Source: Anaerolineae bacterium (GTDB lineage: Bacteria > Chloroflexota > Anaerolineae > Aggregatilineales > Phototrophicaceae). Taken from it: a stretch of DNA of 64,000 nucleotides. The stretch covers positions 1-64,000 of the forward strand of contig JAJDWK010000032.1 in the NCBI GenBank assembly GCA_022825675.1. Reading direction: 5' to 3'. Below are positions 18,481 to 27,776 of this stretch, one piece after another. Both the position numbers and the translations under genes were made by a program. Position 1 is the stretch's first letter; every line of letters begins with the position of its first letter. Under the pieces are notes generated by a model that worked only from the letters and a program-made list of their open reading frames with translations, was not told where the DNA came from and did not search any database.

Positions 18481-19525
18481 GCGCGAGCAGCCGGCGGCAG
18501 AGCAAGCGGGCGAAATCCTGCTTGAAGTGCGCGGTTTGAAGAAGTATTTCCCCATCGAAAAAGGCTTCTTCCGCTCGGTGCAGGGGCAGGTCAAGGCGGT
18601 TGATGGCGTCAGCTTTACCATACGCGAAGGCGAGACCTTTGGCTTGGTTGGCGAATCTGGCAGCGGCAAGACCACATTGGGGCGCTGCATCGTGCGCGCG
18701 ATTGAGCCGACGGCGGGGCAAGTCTATTTTCGCGTGCCCGATGGCGAGGAGGTGGACATCGCCGCTTTGGGCAAAAGCGAGTTGCGCGCCCTGCGCAGGC
18801 ATTTCCACATGATTTTCCAAGACCCCTATTCGTCGCTGGACCCGCGCATGTCGGTGCTGGAAATCATCGCCGAGCCTATCCGCAACAACAAACTCTTGTC
18901 CAGTTCCAAAGATATTCAAGACCGCGTGCGCGAGCTGATGGAAGTTGTCGGCTTGGATATCCAGCACCTAAACCGCTATCCGCACGCTTTTTCTGGCGGA
19001 CAGCGCCAGCGCATTGGCATCGCCCGCTCGCTGGCGCCGAACCCGCGTCTCATCGTCTGTGATGAGGCGGTATCCGCCCTCGATGTGTCGATACAGGCGC
19101 AAATCTTAAACCTGCTGGAAGACTTGCAAGAAGAATTTAACCTGACATTTCTTTTTATCGCGCATGATCTGTCGGTGGTGGAGCATATCTCCGACCGCGT
19201 TGGCGTTATGTATGTCGGCAAATTGGTGGAAATGGCGGCGACCGACGCGCTCTTCGCCGAGCCGAAACATCCCTACACCGAAGCCTTGCTCTCGGCGGTG
19301 CCAACGACAGACCCGGAAATCAAGATGGACCGCATAATCTTACCGGGCGAGGTGGCGAACCCGGCGGCGCCGCCCTCGGGCTGTTATTTTCATCCGCGCT
19401 GCCGTTATGCGCAGGACATCTGCAAGAGCGAAGCGCCAGTTTGGCAAGAAGTTGCGCCCGGGCATTTTTCCGCATGCCATTTCGCTGATGAGCTGGAACT
19501 GCGCGGCGTCGAGCAAGCGGGCTGA
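18473..19525 (+). CDS. ABC importer ATPase, DppF type
   Basis: A 350-residue second ATPase of the same importer. It has the DppF-type start [18 protein letters not shown], Walker [11 protein letters not shown]-loop [12 protein letters not shown], signature FSGGQRQR, Walker [13 protein letters not shown] and the C-terminal GCYFHPRC...CKSEAP cysteine motif. DppD/DppF pairs form the heterodimeric ATPase of family-5 importers. The start is ATG 18473, overlapping the previous stop by 8 bp, and its own stop overlaps the next start by 1 bp. Confidence 0.9.
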   Translation: MPEREQPAAEQAGEILLEVRGLKKYFPIEKGFFRSVQGQVKAVDGVSFTIREGETFGLVGESGSGKTTLGRCIVRAIEPTAGQVYFRVPDGEEVDIAALGKSELRALRRHFHMIFQDPYSSLDPRMSVLEIIAEPIRNNKLLSSSKDIQDRVRELMEVVGLDIQHLNRYPHAFSGGQRQRIGIARSLAPNPRLIVCDEAVSALDVSIQAQILNLLEDLQEEFNLTFLFIAHDLSVVEHISDRVGVMYVGKLVEMAATDALFAEPKHPYTEALLSAVPTTDPEIKMDRIILPGEVANPAAPPSGCYFHPRCRYAQDICKSEAPVWQEVAPGHFSACHFADELELRGVEQAG

Positions 19526-19884
19526 TGGAATTCCTGGCGCTATTTCTGGTTACGGCGCTGATAGGCGCGGCATCGCTGGCGCTGGTCATCAGCTGGTCGA
19601 CACATCACGCCGCCAATTCCGCGATAACCCGCTACTTCCGCGCCAGCGAATACATCCTGGAAACGGGAAAGCCGCCGCCCGATTGGCTGTCGCCGCCGCG
19701 CTGGAAGCGCCTGCTGCCGCTGCCGAACGCGCATAAGCGAGACCGAGACCTACTATCGCGCCTGGATGATCTCATCCGCTTCTTTGAGCAGTGCAGCTTC
19801 TTTGAAGACGAGTGGACGCGCCAGCAGCTGCTGGCGCAGTTGGACGCCGTGCGCGAAAAATGGGAACTTGCCGCTGCGGCTTAG
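19525..19884 (+). CDS. Small membrane-anchored protein of unknown function
   Basis: A 119-residue protein not recognised as any family. Residues 3-24 form one hydrophobic span; the rest is soluble and rich in charged residues, with predicted helices near 70-115 (KRDRDLLSRLDDLIRFFEQ region). It starts at ATG 19525 using the last base of the preceding TGA, so it is translated with the two ATPase genes and may be an accessory of that importer or simply a passenger. It converges on the next gene with 3 bp between stops. Confidence 0.6.
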   Translation: MEFLALFLVTALIGAASLALVISWSTHHAANSAITRYFRASEYILETGKPPPDWLSPPRWKRLLPLPNAHKRDRDLLSRLDDLIRFFEQCSFFEDEWTRQQLLAQLDAVREKWELAAAA

Positions 19885-19887
19885 TTA

Positions 19888-21678
19888 TCATTCCCATTTG
19901 ACTATCGCCCACATCTGAACCGCGGGGATAGTGACAGCGCTTTCGTGGCTGCCCGCGCGGCATTCCAGCGGCAGCGGGCTGCTGCCCGGTTGATACAGCG
20001 TCGCCCGCGAAAATGCGCGCCCGCAAAGCCGCTGCTTGATAGTCAGCTCAATATCCCGCTGGGGACTGAAGGCATCAGTCGCCGGGTCATAATCGCTGTT
20101 GAGCAGGTGGCAGACGAGCGGGGAATCAGATCTATTCGGCTTTATGCGCGGCAGCGCTGTCAGCTTCTCCGCGCCATGCACTTCAATATCCCGCCCCGTC
20201 CTTTCCAGCAGCTCGCCGAGTCCAGTCCAGGGTATCACACGCTCGCCAAGGGCGCGCAGCTTCGCCTCCTGCTCGGCATCGAGATACGATGGCTCAAAGC
20301 GCAGGACCGCGCGATACGCGGACAAATCAGCGGCGAGCAGCTTGTCTGCGACCCAGTCGTCACCGGCGATGAGAATATGCGTTGGGATATTTTCCCGCTG
20401 GAGGCAGAGCAGCGCTTCATAGAGGGCGGTCTTGGGCGCGCTGCGGTTCTGCCCGCCAAGGTGCCCGCCGCTCAGCCGGTCGCTCAAGTATTGGCGCACC
20501 GCTTTGTTGCTGAACACAAGCGCTACCGTCGCCAGCGCTTCATAGTCGTCAAAAAGCTCGGGATAGTCGCGCACAAAATGGTACAGCGCCTCATAATCCC
20601 CGGGCTTGCTGTAATACCAGCGGTCGGGCTCGCCACGGTTGCGCCGTGTCCACATTTTATCTGGCACCATAAAGACATGCCCCTGCGCGTATGCCTGGGC
20701 AATCCACAATCGAATATGCCCTGGGCGGTTCTTGAGGCGGCAGGCTTCAAAAGCCTTGGGCACGCCAGTGATGGCGAGCAGCCGCCCCAGCGCGTCCGCC
20801 AGCTTGAAGGCATAAACGGGCTCGCTCGGCAGCGCTTCAATTTCCGGCGGCTGATAGTCCATCTCGTTGGTATAAAAATCGTGCGCATCGACAGCGTAGG
20901 GGAATTCCGCCCAATAAAAGGGGGAATTTGAGCTCATCGGCACATCAGCGCGGAAGCTGCGCGCGTACCGTTTGAACTCGCGAAACAAAGCATTCACTTC
21001 TTGCCATTGATACGCGAAGTAGCGCTCAGCCAGCGGGACAACTGGCGGAAACGCCAATATCTCCGCGCGATAGCGCGCATCGGTGTAACCCTGCGCCAGG
21101 AGAAAAGCGCGATAGTCAAAGGCGCTCCAGTCCTTAATTGGCAAATCTTGGCGTTCTTCATCTTCAAGAGTTTCCTTTAAGTATCGGCGGAAACCCGCCA
21201 GGCAATGCTGGCAGAAGCAGCCGCCATAGCGCGCGTTGAGCGCGCCGATGGTGGGAATGGCGGAGTCAATCATCAGCCAATCCACGCCAGCCTGCATGAT
21301 GCGCCGCAATTGGTACATCAAGTAGCGGCGGTAGCCGGGCGCATTGGTGCAGAAATGATAAGACGGGTGCCCCTTGTAAGTGTGCTCCCACCAGGTTACC
21401 GCCGGTTTGTTGTCGAGGTCGCGCACGGTTGACTGCATGAAATTGGAATCGAAATCAATCATGCCCATCCAATCGGCGTCTAGCTCGACCCGCCCTTGAA
21501 ACTTGGCATCACATTGATGCGCCTCAGCAACCCAGCGCATCATCTCTTCGTCTGGCGGCAAGCCGCGGCGGTCAGGCTCGGGCAGGAAACCCCAGCCAAG
21601 CGCGGTCGCGCGGTAACGCCGATAGTCCGGCATGCTGCAAGGGCGGGTGATTAAGACATCGGATCGTTTTAATGCCAC
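19888..21678 (-). CDS. Putative TIM-barrel glycoside hydrolase
   Basis: A 596-residue cytoplasmic-looking protein (no signal peptide). The N-terminal half reads like an (alpha/beta)8 barrel of clan GH-A type: a strand-end GVDWLMIDSAIPTIGA near residue 130, followed by the cysteine segment GGCFCQHCLAGFRRYLKE seen in several putative beta-galactosidase-like families. Residues 380-500 resemble the Rossmann-like trimerisation domain of GH42-type enzymes, and the end is a small beta domain. The GTG at 21678 has ACGGAG upstream and follows the sulfatase stop by 18 bp. Activity is unassigned; a galactosidase would suit the locus. Confidence 0.6.
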   Translation of the reverse strand: MALKRSDVLITRPCSMPDYRRYRATALGWGFLPEPDRRGLPPDEEMMRWVAEAHQCDAKFQGRVELDADWMGMIDFDSNFMQSTVRDLDNKPAVTWWEHTYKGHPSYHFCTNAPGYRRYLMYQLRRIMQAGVDWLMIDSAIPTIGALNARYGGCFCQHCLAGFRRYLKETLEDEERQDLPIKDWSAFDYRAFLLAQGYTDARYRAEILAFPPVVPLAERYFAYQWQEVNALFREFKRYARSFRADVPMSSNSPFYWAEFPYAVDAHDFYTNEMDYQPPEIEALPSEPVYAFKLADALGRLLAITGVPKAFEACRLKNRPGHIRLWIAQAYAQGHVFMVPDKMWTRRNRGEPDRWYYSKPGDYEALYHFVRDYPELFDDYEALATVALVFSNKAVRQYLSDRLSGGHLGGQNRSAPKTALYEALLCLQRENIPTHILIAGDDWVADKLLAADLSAYRAVLRFEPSYLDAEQEAKLRALGERVIPWTGLGELLERTGRDIEVHGAEKLTALPRIKPNRSDSPLVCHLLNSDYDPATDAFSPQRDIELTIKQRLCGRAFSRATLYQPGSSPLPLECRAGSHESAVTIPAVQMWAIVKWE

Positions 21679-21696
21679 CAGCTTGACTCCGTATCG

Positions 21697-23358
21697 TTAC
21701 AATTCCTTTTGAATATAGACATAATAGGCACCGCGCTGGCGCTGAGAGCTGGCGGAAGCGATCAAGGCGCGCAGCGTCGTCAAGCCCGCGGGCAAATCAA
21801 GAGCGAAAACTGCACGGCAGTCACCTGCCGGGATCGCCTTGCTGCGCTTTATCGCCGCGATATCCAGCTGGGCGCTGCCCGCTTCCAGCGGCTGCGGCGC
21901 TTCCCGCGGGTGCAAGCGCAACTCAAAAGTATAGCGCCCAGGCGCGGTTACATCTATCAGCCAATAACCCTCGGCATCGTGGGCTGGGTCATCAATCCAG
22001 GTTTGCATCCAGGGCACGGTGCCTTTAGCAGGGTGCCAATCGCGGGCGGAAAGCATGACCGGGTTCTCGTGCCGGGTGCCGATGGGGATGGCGACCGCCT
22101 CTTCAAAATGCGCCGCCATAGCGCGCCACCACTGCTCATAATCACGGCGCAAAGCGGCGACAAGCGCCGGCTGCTCAGACGCGATGTCCTTGGCTTGCGC
22201 GCGGTCCTGTGATATATCGTACAATTCCTGCCCGTTTATCAACCGCCAGTCCCCGCGCAGCACGGCGCAATGATGCCATTTTTGCGGCTGGTCGGGCTGC
22301 AGCTGCACAACAAGCGGGCGCTCTGGCAGCGCCGGCACTTCCCCGCGCAGCAGCGGTGCCAGGCTGCGCCCGTCAAAGCTGCTGGCGGCAGCGCTATCCA
22401 GCTCGCATAGTTCGACCAGGGTGGGCAGTATATCGATGTGCGCGCTTAGGTCACAAATGCGCTGCCCCGCCGGGAGCCGACCGCGCCAGCGCAGGAAGCA
22501 GCTCACGCGGTGGCCGCCATCATAGACTGAGCCTTTTGTCCCGCGCATGCCGGCATTGTAGCCAGCGCCTGTCGCCGCATCATAGCCGGCGGCAGTGCCA
22601 TGATCGGAGGTGAATAGAATCAGCGTAGAATCGCCGAGCCGCAAGTCATCAAGGTGGCGCAGCAGCCTGCCCATATTTTCATCAAAATTGGCTATCATGC
22701 CGTAGAAGTTCGCCCGCCGCGGCGGGATGCCGCGGGCAGTATACGGGGCGGCATAGGCTTCAGGCACGATATGCGGCGCGTGCATCGCATTGGTGGCGAG
22801 GTATACAAAAAAGGGCACCGCCGCATTCTCGGTGATAAAGTCCGCAGCCGCGTCAAAAAAGACATCGCTGCAATAGCCATGGCACTGCTGCGGCGCGCCA
22901 TTAAGAAAGTAGACATCGTCGATATAGCGATTGCCCCAATAGTCCGGCAATTCGCCGACTCCGCCGCCGCGATGGCAGAGCGCCTCCTCAAACCCGCGGA
23001 AATGCGGCGCGAATGGATAATTGTCGCCGAGGTGCCATTTGCCAAACATGCCGGTGCGGTAGCCCTCAGCGGCAAAGATATCCGCCATCGTCTCGGCGCG
23101 GGGATGCAGCAGATGCCGCCCCTGGATGACATGCCAAACGCCGTTGCGCGCGGCGTATTGCCCCGTCAACAGGGCAGCGCGCGAGGGCGAGCACAGCGGG
23201 TCGTGATGATGGTTTTCCAGCCGAACGCTTTCCCGCGCCAGTTGATCGAGATGCGGGGTTTCGAGCCAGGGGTTGCCGTGGACGCCCAGATCGCCATAGC
23301 CCTGGTCATCGGTGATGATGACGATGACATTCGGGCGCCGCCGCATTGCCGCGCTCAC
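21697..23358 (-). CDS. Formylglycine-dependent sulfatase
   Basis: About 553 residues of the arylsulfatase family S1. The N-terminus PNVIVIITDDQGYGDLG has the metal-binding Asp pair; CSPSR (Cys about residue 56) is the C-x-P-x-R signature whose cysteine becomes formylglycine; GQYAARNG follows as expected. A second metal-site region is FTSDHGTAAGYDAATG. There is no signal peptide, so it should act in the cytoplasm. I chose GTG 23358, which overlaps the stop of the GH117 gene by 4 bp (GTGA); ATG 23346 is an alternative. The C-terminal ~90 residues form an added beta domain. A maturase is needed but not in the window. Confidence 0.88.
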   Translation of the reverse strand: MSAAMRRRPNVIVIITDDQGYGDLGVHGNPWLETPHLDQLARESVRLENHHHDPLCSPSRAALLTGQYAARNGVWHVIQGRHLLHPRAETMADIFAAEGYRTGMFGKWHLGDNYPFAPHFRGFEEALCHRGGGVGELPDYWGNRYIDDVYFLNGAPQQCHGYCSDVFFDAAADFITENAAVPFFVYLATNAMHAPHIVPEAYAAPYTARGIPPRRANFYGMIANFDENMGRLLRHLDDLRLGDSTLILFTSDHGTAAGYDAATGAGYNAGMRGTKGSVYDGGHRVSCFLRWRGRLPAGQRICDLSAHIDILPTLVELCELDSAAASSFDGRSLAPLLRGEVPALPERPLVVQLQPDQPQKWHHCAVLRGDWRLINGQELYDISQDRAQAKDIASEQPALVAALRRDYEQWWRAMAAHFEEAVAIPIGTRHENPVMLSARDWHPAKGTVPWMQTWIDDPAHDAEGYWLIDVTAPGRYTFELRLHPREAPQPLEAGSAQLDIAAIKRSKAIPAGDCRAVFALDLPAGLTTLRALIASASSQRQRGAYYVYIQKEL

Positions 23359-24437
23359 ACCCAGCCGCGGGGCTGACCGTGGCTCTCCCAGCGAATGATG
23401 AAATCCCACGGTTCGTCGATAGCGGTGATGCCAAGCTCATCCTGTCCCTGGCGGGTGGCATGGGGGCTCCACTGGGTTACATGGCTCAAGCCCCAGGACA
23501 ATCCCGCCAGCGGGTGTCGGTTTTCGCTTGGGTCTATGCGCAGGGCGCCAGCGGCTTCTGGCGGCGCGATGATGGTGGACATCACGGAGAAATTGATGCC
23601 GTCAGCGGCGTATTGAATCGTATTCTTTTCTGGTCCGCAGCGCGTGAGCAAAGCGCCAACGCCGCCATCGTAGTCCCAGACCATGACCTCATGCCCGCTG
23701 TTGGTAATCGGATTTAGCGAAGATTTTGTATACGGACCGAGGGGAGTATCGGCGATGGCGACGCCCCACTTGCTCTGCATATTGCTGTGGCCGATGCCTT
23801 CGCCCTTAAAATAGAGCCAATAGCGCCCCTCGCGGAAAAGCAGCGCGGGGTCATGCACGCGCAGGCTGTCAAAACTGCCTTGCACAGTTGCCTCCAGCGG
23901 ATTCGACCGTTCATCAACTTCGCCGGAGGGGTCAGGCTCGACAACGGGGGCGGCGCTTTTTGTCCAAGGTCCTGTCGGCGCATCCGCCCAGGCAATGGCG
24001 ATGGATTCAGGAGTGCAGCGCCAGGTGGGCGCTTTTGTCACCTGATAGACCAGGTAATAGCGCCCGTCATGCGCCAGGACATCAGGCGTGAAAATGCTGC
24101 GTTCGTCATAACTGCCAGCGGGACCGCGCTCAACCGCGGGACCCTGCTCTTGCCAAGTGTAGCCGTCTATTGAGCTGGCGTACCACACATCGGTCAAGTC
24201 CCAGGGCATGGCTGGCAGGGTAGCGGTAGCCCGCGCGTGCCCCACAGGCGGGCGGGGATGAGCGCCGCGCGTATACCAAACATAATAAACGCCATCAACT
24301 TTGAGGATGCAGCTGGGGTCGCGGCGCACGATGCCGCGCTGATAGCCAAGCCCGCTGACTGGCAGATAGCGGAATTTGGTGAACCAGGGGTTCTCTTCGT
24401 CCGGGCGCTGAAAGCGTTTCATCGCGGCGCTTTGCAT
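23355..24437 (-). CDS. GH117-like glycosidase, copy A
   Basis: A 360-residue five-bladed beta-propeller protein. The N-terminal dimerisation signature S-x-A-x-x-R is at residues 3-8. Putative catalytic residues sit in conserved blocks: D40 in RRDPS, D196 in VHDP, H249/E250 in NSGHE. Spacings 156 and 54 agree closely with the Asp-Asp-Glu triads published for agar-pathway GH117 enzymes (155 and 58). Known members remove 3,6-anhydro-L-galactose from neoagaro-oligosaccharides; others are uncharacterised, so the substrate here is open. No signal peptide. ATG 24437 has GGGAGAGG upstream; 20 bp separates it from copy B. GH43 is the nearest alternative. Confidence 0.78.
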   Translation of the reverse strand: MQSAAMKRFQRPDEENPWFTKFRYLPVSGLGYQRGIVRRDPSCILKVDGVYYVWYTRGAHPRPPVGHARATATLPAMPWDLTDVWYASSIDGYTWQEQGPAVERGPAGSYDERSIFTPDVLAHDGRYYLVYQVTKAPTWRCTPESIAIAWADAPTGPWTKSAAPVVEPDPSGEVDERSNPLEATVQGSFDSLRVHDPALLFREGRYWLYFKGEGIGHSNMQSKWGVAIADTPLGPYTKSSLNPITNSGHEVMVWDYDGGVGALLTRCGPEKNTIQYAADGINFSVMSTIIAPPEAAGALRIDPSENRHPLAGLSWGLSHVTQWSPHATRQGQDELGITAIDEPWDFIIRWESHGQPRGWV

Positions 24438-24457
24438 GGCTATGCCTCTCCCGCTGC

Positions 24458-25543
24458 TTAAATATAGGTGCGGCGCTGCTCATCGAGTTCCCAGCGGACG
24501 AGGAAGTCCCAAGGTTCATCGATTCCCGCCAGCCCCAGCGGGTCATTGCCTTGTTTGATAAGGTGGGAACTCTGCGGGATTACATGGCACAAGCCCCAGC
24601 GGAAGCGCGCCAATGGCTCTGTATTGTCTTTTTCGTCAACCCGATACGGTCCCGCTGCTTGAGGCGGCACCACCAACTGCGCCATCACCTCAAAATGGAT
24701 GCCATCAGCGGCGTACTGAATTGTGTTTTTCTCGGGACCGCAGCGGTTGACCAAGCCCGCCACCCCGCCAGCATAGCCCCAGACCACCACCTCATGCCCG
24801 CTGTTGGTAACCGGGTTAAAGGGTGAACGTTCATAGGGACCAAAGGGAGAATCCGCGATTGCCACGCCCCACTTGCTCTCCATGTGATGGAAGCCGATGC
24901 CCTCGCCCTTGTAATACAGCCAGAATTTGCCCTCGCGGAAAATCAGCGCCGGGTCATGCACTTGCAGGCTGTCCCAAGCGCCCGGCTCAATACAGTCTTC
25001 GCGGTCAAGCCTTTCATCAACGATGCCAGACGGGTCAGGCTCCAGGATGGGCGCTTGGCTTTTGGTCCAAGGACCGTGAGGCGAATCCGCCCAGGCGATG
25101 GCGATAGATTCGGGAGTGCTGCGATAATTGGGCGAAGGCGCTACCTGGTACACCATATAAAAGCGCCCGTCATGCTGCAAGACATCGGCAGTGAAAACGC
25201 CGCGCTCATCATAAGCGCCGCTGCCGCCGCGCCGCACCGCGGGACCGCGCTCCTGCCAGTGATGCCCATCCGCCGAGGTGGCGTACCAGATATCAGCCAA
25301 GTCCCAGGGGGTGGCGGGCAGGGTGTCGGTCATGCGGTCGAAGCCTACCGGCGGGCAGGGGTGCGCGGCGCGCGTGTACCAAATAAAATAGTCGCCATCA
25401 ATGCGCAGGATGGCGCTGGGGTCGCGGCGGACTACGCCTTTTTCATATCCCAAGCCAGTAATCGGGCTGTATTTGAACTTTGCGAACCAGGGGTTATTTT
25501 TGTCCGGCGCTTTGAACCGGCGCATAGCGGCGCTTAATGCCAT
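24458..25543 (-). CDS. GH117-like glycosidase, copy B
   Basis: A 361-residue paralogue of copy A. S-x-A-x-x-R at residues 4-9, D41 in RRDPS, D197 in VHDP and H250/E251 in NSGHE are all conserved. Conservation with copy A is high throughout (for example PEKNTIQYAADGI), indicating a local duplication, but the segment around residues 177-188 differs, where the loop before the second Asp lies. No signal peptide. GAGG upstream supports ATG 25543. It lies after the binding-protein gene behind a strong stem-loop. Confidence 0.78.
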   Translation of the reverse strand: MALSAAMRRFKAPDKNNPWFAKFKYSPITGLGYEKGVVRRDPSAILRIDGDYFIWYTRAAHPCPPVGFDRMTDTLPATPWDLADIWYATSADGHHWQERGPAVRRGGSGAYDERGVFTADVLQHDGRFYMVYQVAPSPNYRSTPESIAIAWADSPHGPWTKSQAPILEPDPSGIVDERLDREDCIEPGAWDSLQVHDPALIFREGKFWLYYKGEGIGFHHMESKWGVAIADSPFGPYERSPFNPVTNSGHEVVVWGYAGGVAGLVNRCGPEKNTIQYAADGIHFEVMAQLVVPPQAAGPYRVDEKDNTEPLARFRWGLCHVIPQSSHLIKQGNDPLGLAGIDEPWDFLVRWELDEQRRTYI

Positions 25544-25572
25544 AAGAAAGCCTCATCACTTTCAAAAGGAAA

Positions 25573-25598
25573 GTGGTGTGGCGAAAGCGCCACACCAC
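25573..25598 (-). terminator. Perfect stem-loop behind the binding-protein gene
   Basis: GTGGTGTGGCG (25573-25583), loop AAAG, CGCCACACCAC (25588-25598): an 11-bp perfect stem. On the minus strand it is followed by a pyrimidine-rich TTTCCTTTT. It lies between the solute-binding-protein gene and the GH117 genes, so it is probably a partial terminator or 3' stabiliser that gives high binding-protein and lower enzyme expression. Confidence 0.7.
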
Positions 25599-25625
25599 AA
25601 ATGTATTACGCTTTAGGCGAACAGC

Positions 25626-27635
25626 TTAGCTGCCGCCCTCGAAGTACCATTGCTCGGGCATGAACATCACCCACTGGCGGTAGGTCCAGCTCCATTGCCC
25701 GGTGGTGTCGTTGGGCGGCGTGTTCTTCAGATTGGTCTTGAAGAGCAGCGGCTGCGGCGGGCGTTGTATCGTGCCGATTTGATAGAGGCCGCCCATGGAC
25801 AGGTTATAGAATTCCTGCCCAAGCTCCAGCCATTCGTCCGAGCCATAAGGCGCCGCAAGGAAGGCTTCGCCGGCATCCCAGAGGTCTTTGATTTCTTGCG
25901 GCGGCTCTTCACCCTCTTCGCCATCGGAATCCAGCCAATCACGCCAGAGATGTCCCGAAGCGCGCGCCCCCCATTGCGGGCGCATATTTGCCAAGCCGTT
26001 TGACATCTCGCCGATATCCAGCATGTCCGTGCCCCAGGCAGCCATATCCACTTGGTTGCCATCGCGCAATTCGCGGTAGAGCCCGGTCTCGATGAGCTTG
26101 TAGCTGGTCTTGACGCCGACTTCGTTCCAATAGGATGTGATGAGCTCACCCATTTGACGCCAGGAATCTTCCGGCACCGATACCTGGAAGTTGAGGAAAA
26201 GCGTCTCGCCATCGGGGCGCAGGCGGAAGCCATCCGCATCCCGTTGGTCCAAGCCCATCTCGTCAAGCAATTGATTGGCGAGTTCGGGGTCGAATTGCGC
26301 GTAGTAGCCGGGCATCCAATCTTCAAAGAACAACGATGACGGCACCGGAGAATTCTGTGAGGGATTCGCCAAGCCGAAGTAGACCAATTCGTTCAGCTCT
26401 TCGCGGTTGATGGCAACGGACATCGCTTGACGGAAGCGGATATCCCAAAAGATATCGCGCAGCTCGACATTGGGCGTGGTGAAGTTAAACATGATGGAGT
26501 ATTCGTTGCCGCGGCTGTATTCGGCTGTCGCCGTGCGGTAACCGCCCGCTTCTTCATTTTCGCGGTAGGTCGGGTAGCTCAACAAGGTGCCCCAGCCATA
26601 ATGCGAATACTCGCCCGAGATTGCTTTGAGATCCTGCACTTGCAGGTCTTCCACCAGGATGCGGCGCAAGGTATCGGTATAAGGCAGTTGATTGCCCGCC
26701 GTGTCCACCTTGAAGAAGTAGGCGTTGCGCTCGTAATACTTGTTGCCGAAGGAATCTTCGCGCACGAAGACGAAGGTGTTCAATGTCGGCGAGTAAGCAT
26801 CGGTCTCAGCGCCGAGGTTCCAGGTGTTGTTGTAGGGCGTCATCTTGGCGTTGAACATCTGCACCCAGCCGTCAAAACCCAGTTCCGCCGCCAGCTCATT
26901 GGCATCGGGGTTGTAGTCGATGTGATATTGCTGGAAGTAGTGCTTGGGTCTAAAGCCGCGATTGTTGACCTCGCTGCCAACCGAGATGAGCAATGTGGGG
27001 CGCGGAATTTGATAGGTCATGCGCACAGTCGTCTCGTCAACGATATCGACTTGCGGCAATTCGCCATCAGCGACCCAAGCGCCGCCCGGCGCGGGATTGA
27101 GCTCAGTATTACCCAGGACATCCTCGAAATAGAAGCGGAAGTCTTCAGTAGTGAACGGTTCGCCGTCCGACCAGCGGTGCCCTTCGCGCAAGTGGAAAGT
27201 GAAAACTGTCCAATCATCAGACACTTCGTAGGCGCGGGCGATGTTGGGGATGATGCTCGCCAGATCGGTGTCGATGGTCAGCAGCTTCTGCAGGCGCATT
27301 TCCAGGACATCCCAGCCGCAGCAGGTGGGGTTGGTCGTGGGTCCCGCCAATTCACCGCCATATTCGCCGATTGCTTCCAGCGGCTGCACGACAGCGGGCT
27401 GGGATGGCAGCCGCTCTTCGACAGGCGGCAGCTCGCCAGCGGCGACTTGTTCCGCCAGCACCGGCGCTTCGCCCCACATGTCGATGCTATTGCCGGTGGC
27501 GGCGGCGTAGGCATCCAGGTCAGCATATTGGAATGGATAGACAAGCTCGCCTTCGCTCATGTCTTGGGCGAGCGCCGCGCCCGTCAGCAGAGCAAAAACA
27601 AAAAGCAAAAGCGTTACAAAACGAATGCGTTTCAT
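25626..27635 (-). CDS. Family-5 solute-binding protein of ABC importer
   Basis: A 669-residue extracellular binding protein, larger than typical DppA (~535). Residues 1-23 are a signal peptide ending AALAQ with no lipobox cysteine. The mature protein has the family-5 blocks: WTVFTFHLREGHRWSDGEPFTTEDFRF near residues 145-169 and FRQAMSVAINREELN near 400. Family-5 proteins bind oligopeptides or, in several lineages, oligosaccharides; the surrounding enzymes favour a sugar ligand (inference). GGGAGGG lies 9 nt before ATG 27635. It probably works with the permeases at 29023-31176 and ATPases at 17431-19525. Confidence 0.88.
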   Translation of the reverse strand: MKRIRFVTLLLFVFALLTGAALAQDMSEGELVYPFQYADLDAYAAATGNSIDMWGEAPVLAEQVAAGELPPVEERLPSQPAVVQPLEAIGEYGGELAGPTTNPTCCGWDVLEMRLQKLLTIDTDLASIIPNIARAYEVSDDWTVFTFHLREGHRWSDGEPFTTEDFRFYFEDVLGNTELNPAPGGAWVADGELPQVDIVDETTVRMTYQIPRPTLLISVGSEVNNRGFRPKHYFQQYHIDYNPDANELAAELGFDGWVQMFNAKMTPYNNTWNLGAETDAYSPTLNTFVFVREDSFGNKYYERNAYFFKVDTAGNQLPYTDTLRRILVEDLQVQDLKAISGEYSHYGWGTLLSYPTYRENEEAGGYRTATAEYSRGNEYSIMFNFTTPNVELRDIFWDIRFRQAMSVAINREELNELVYFGLANPSQNSPVPSSLFFEDWMPGYYAQFDPELANQLLDEMGLDQRDADGFRLRPDGETLFLNFQVSVPEDSWRQMGELITSYWNEVGVKTSYKLIETGLYRELRDGNQVDMAAWGTDMLDIGEMSNGLANMRPQWGARASGHLWRDWLDSDGEEGEEPPQEIKDLWDAGEAFLAAPYGSDEWLELGQEFYNLSMGGLYQIGTIQRPPQPLLFKTNLKNTPPNDTTGQWSWTYRQWVMFMPEQWYFEGGS

Positions 27636-27776
27636 GGGTGATACCCTCCCTTTAGGGTGTATTTGATCGAAAATTTGCGAAAACTTGCTCTCATTTCACG
27701 CTTCAATCCTCGCCTCCCTTCAGCCAAAATACGCTGACTTTTTTCGCGTTCCGCCAAGTTCTGCTGTGGCTCGCCT

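Noticed and set aside
27643..27658. Hairpin ACCCT/AGGGT over the ribosome site of the binding-protein gene
   Set aside because: Only a 5-bp stem; too weak to propose translational control.
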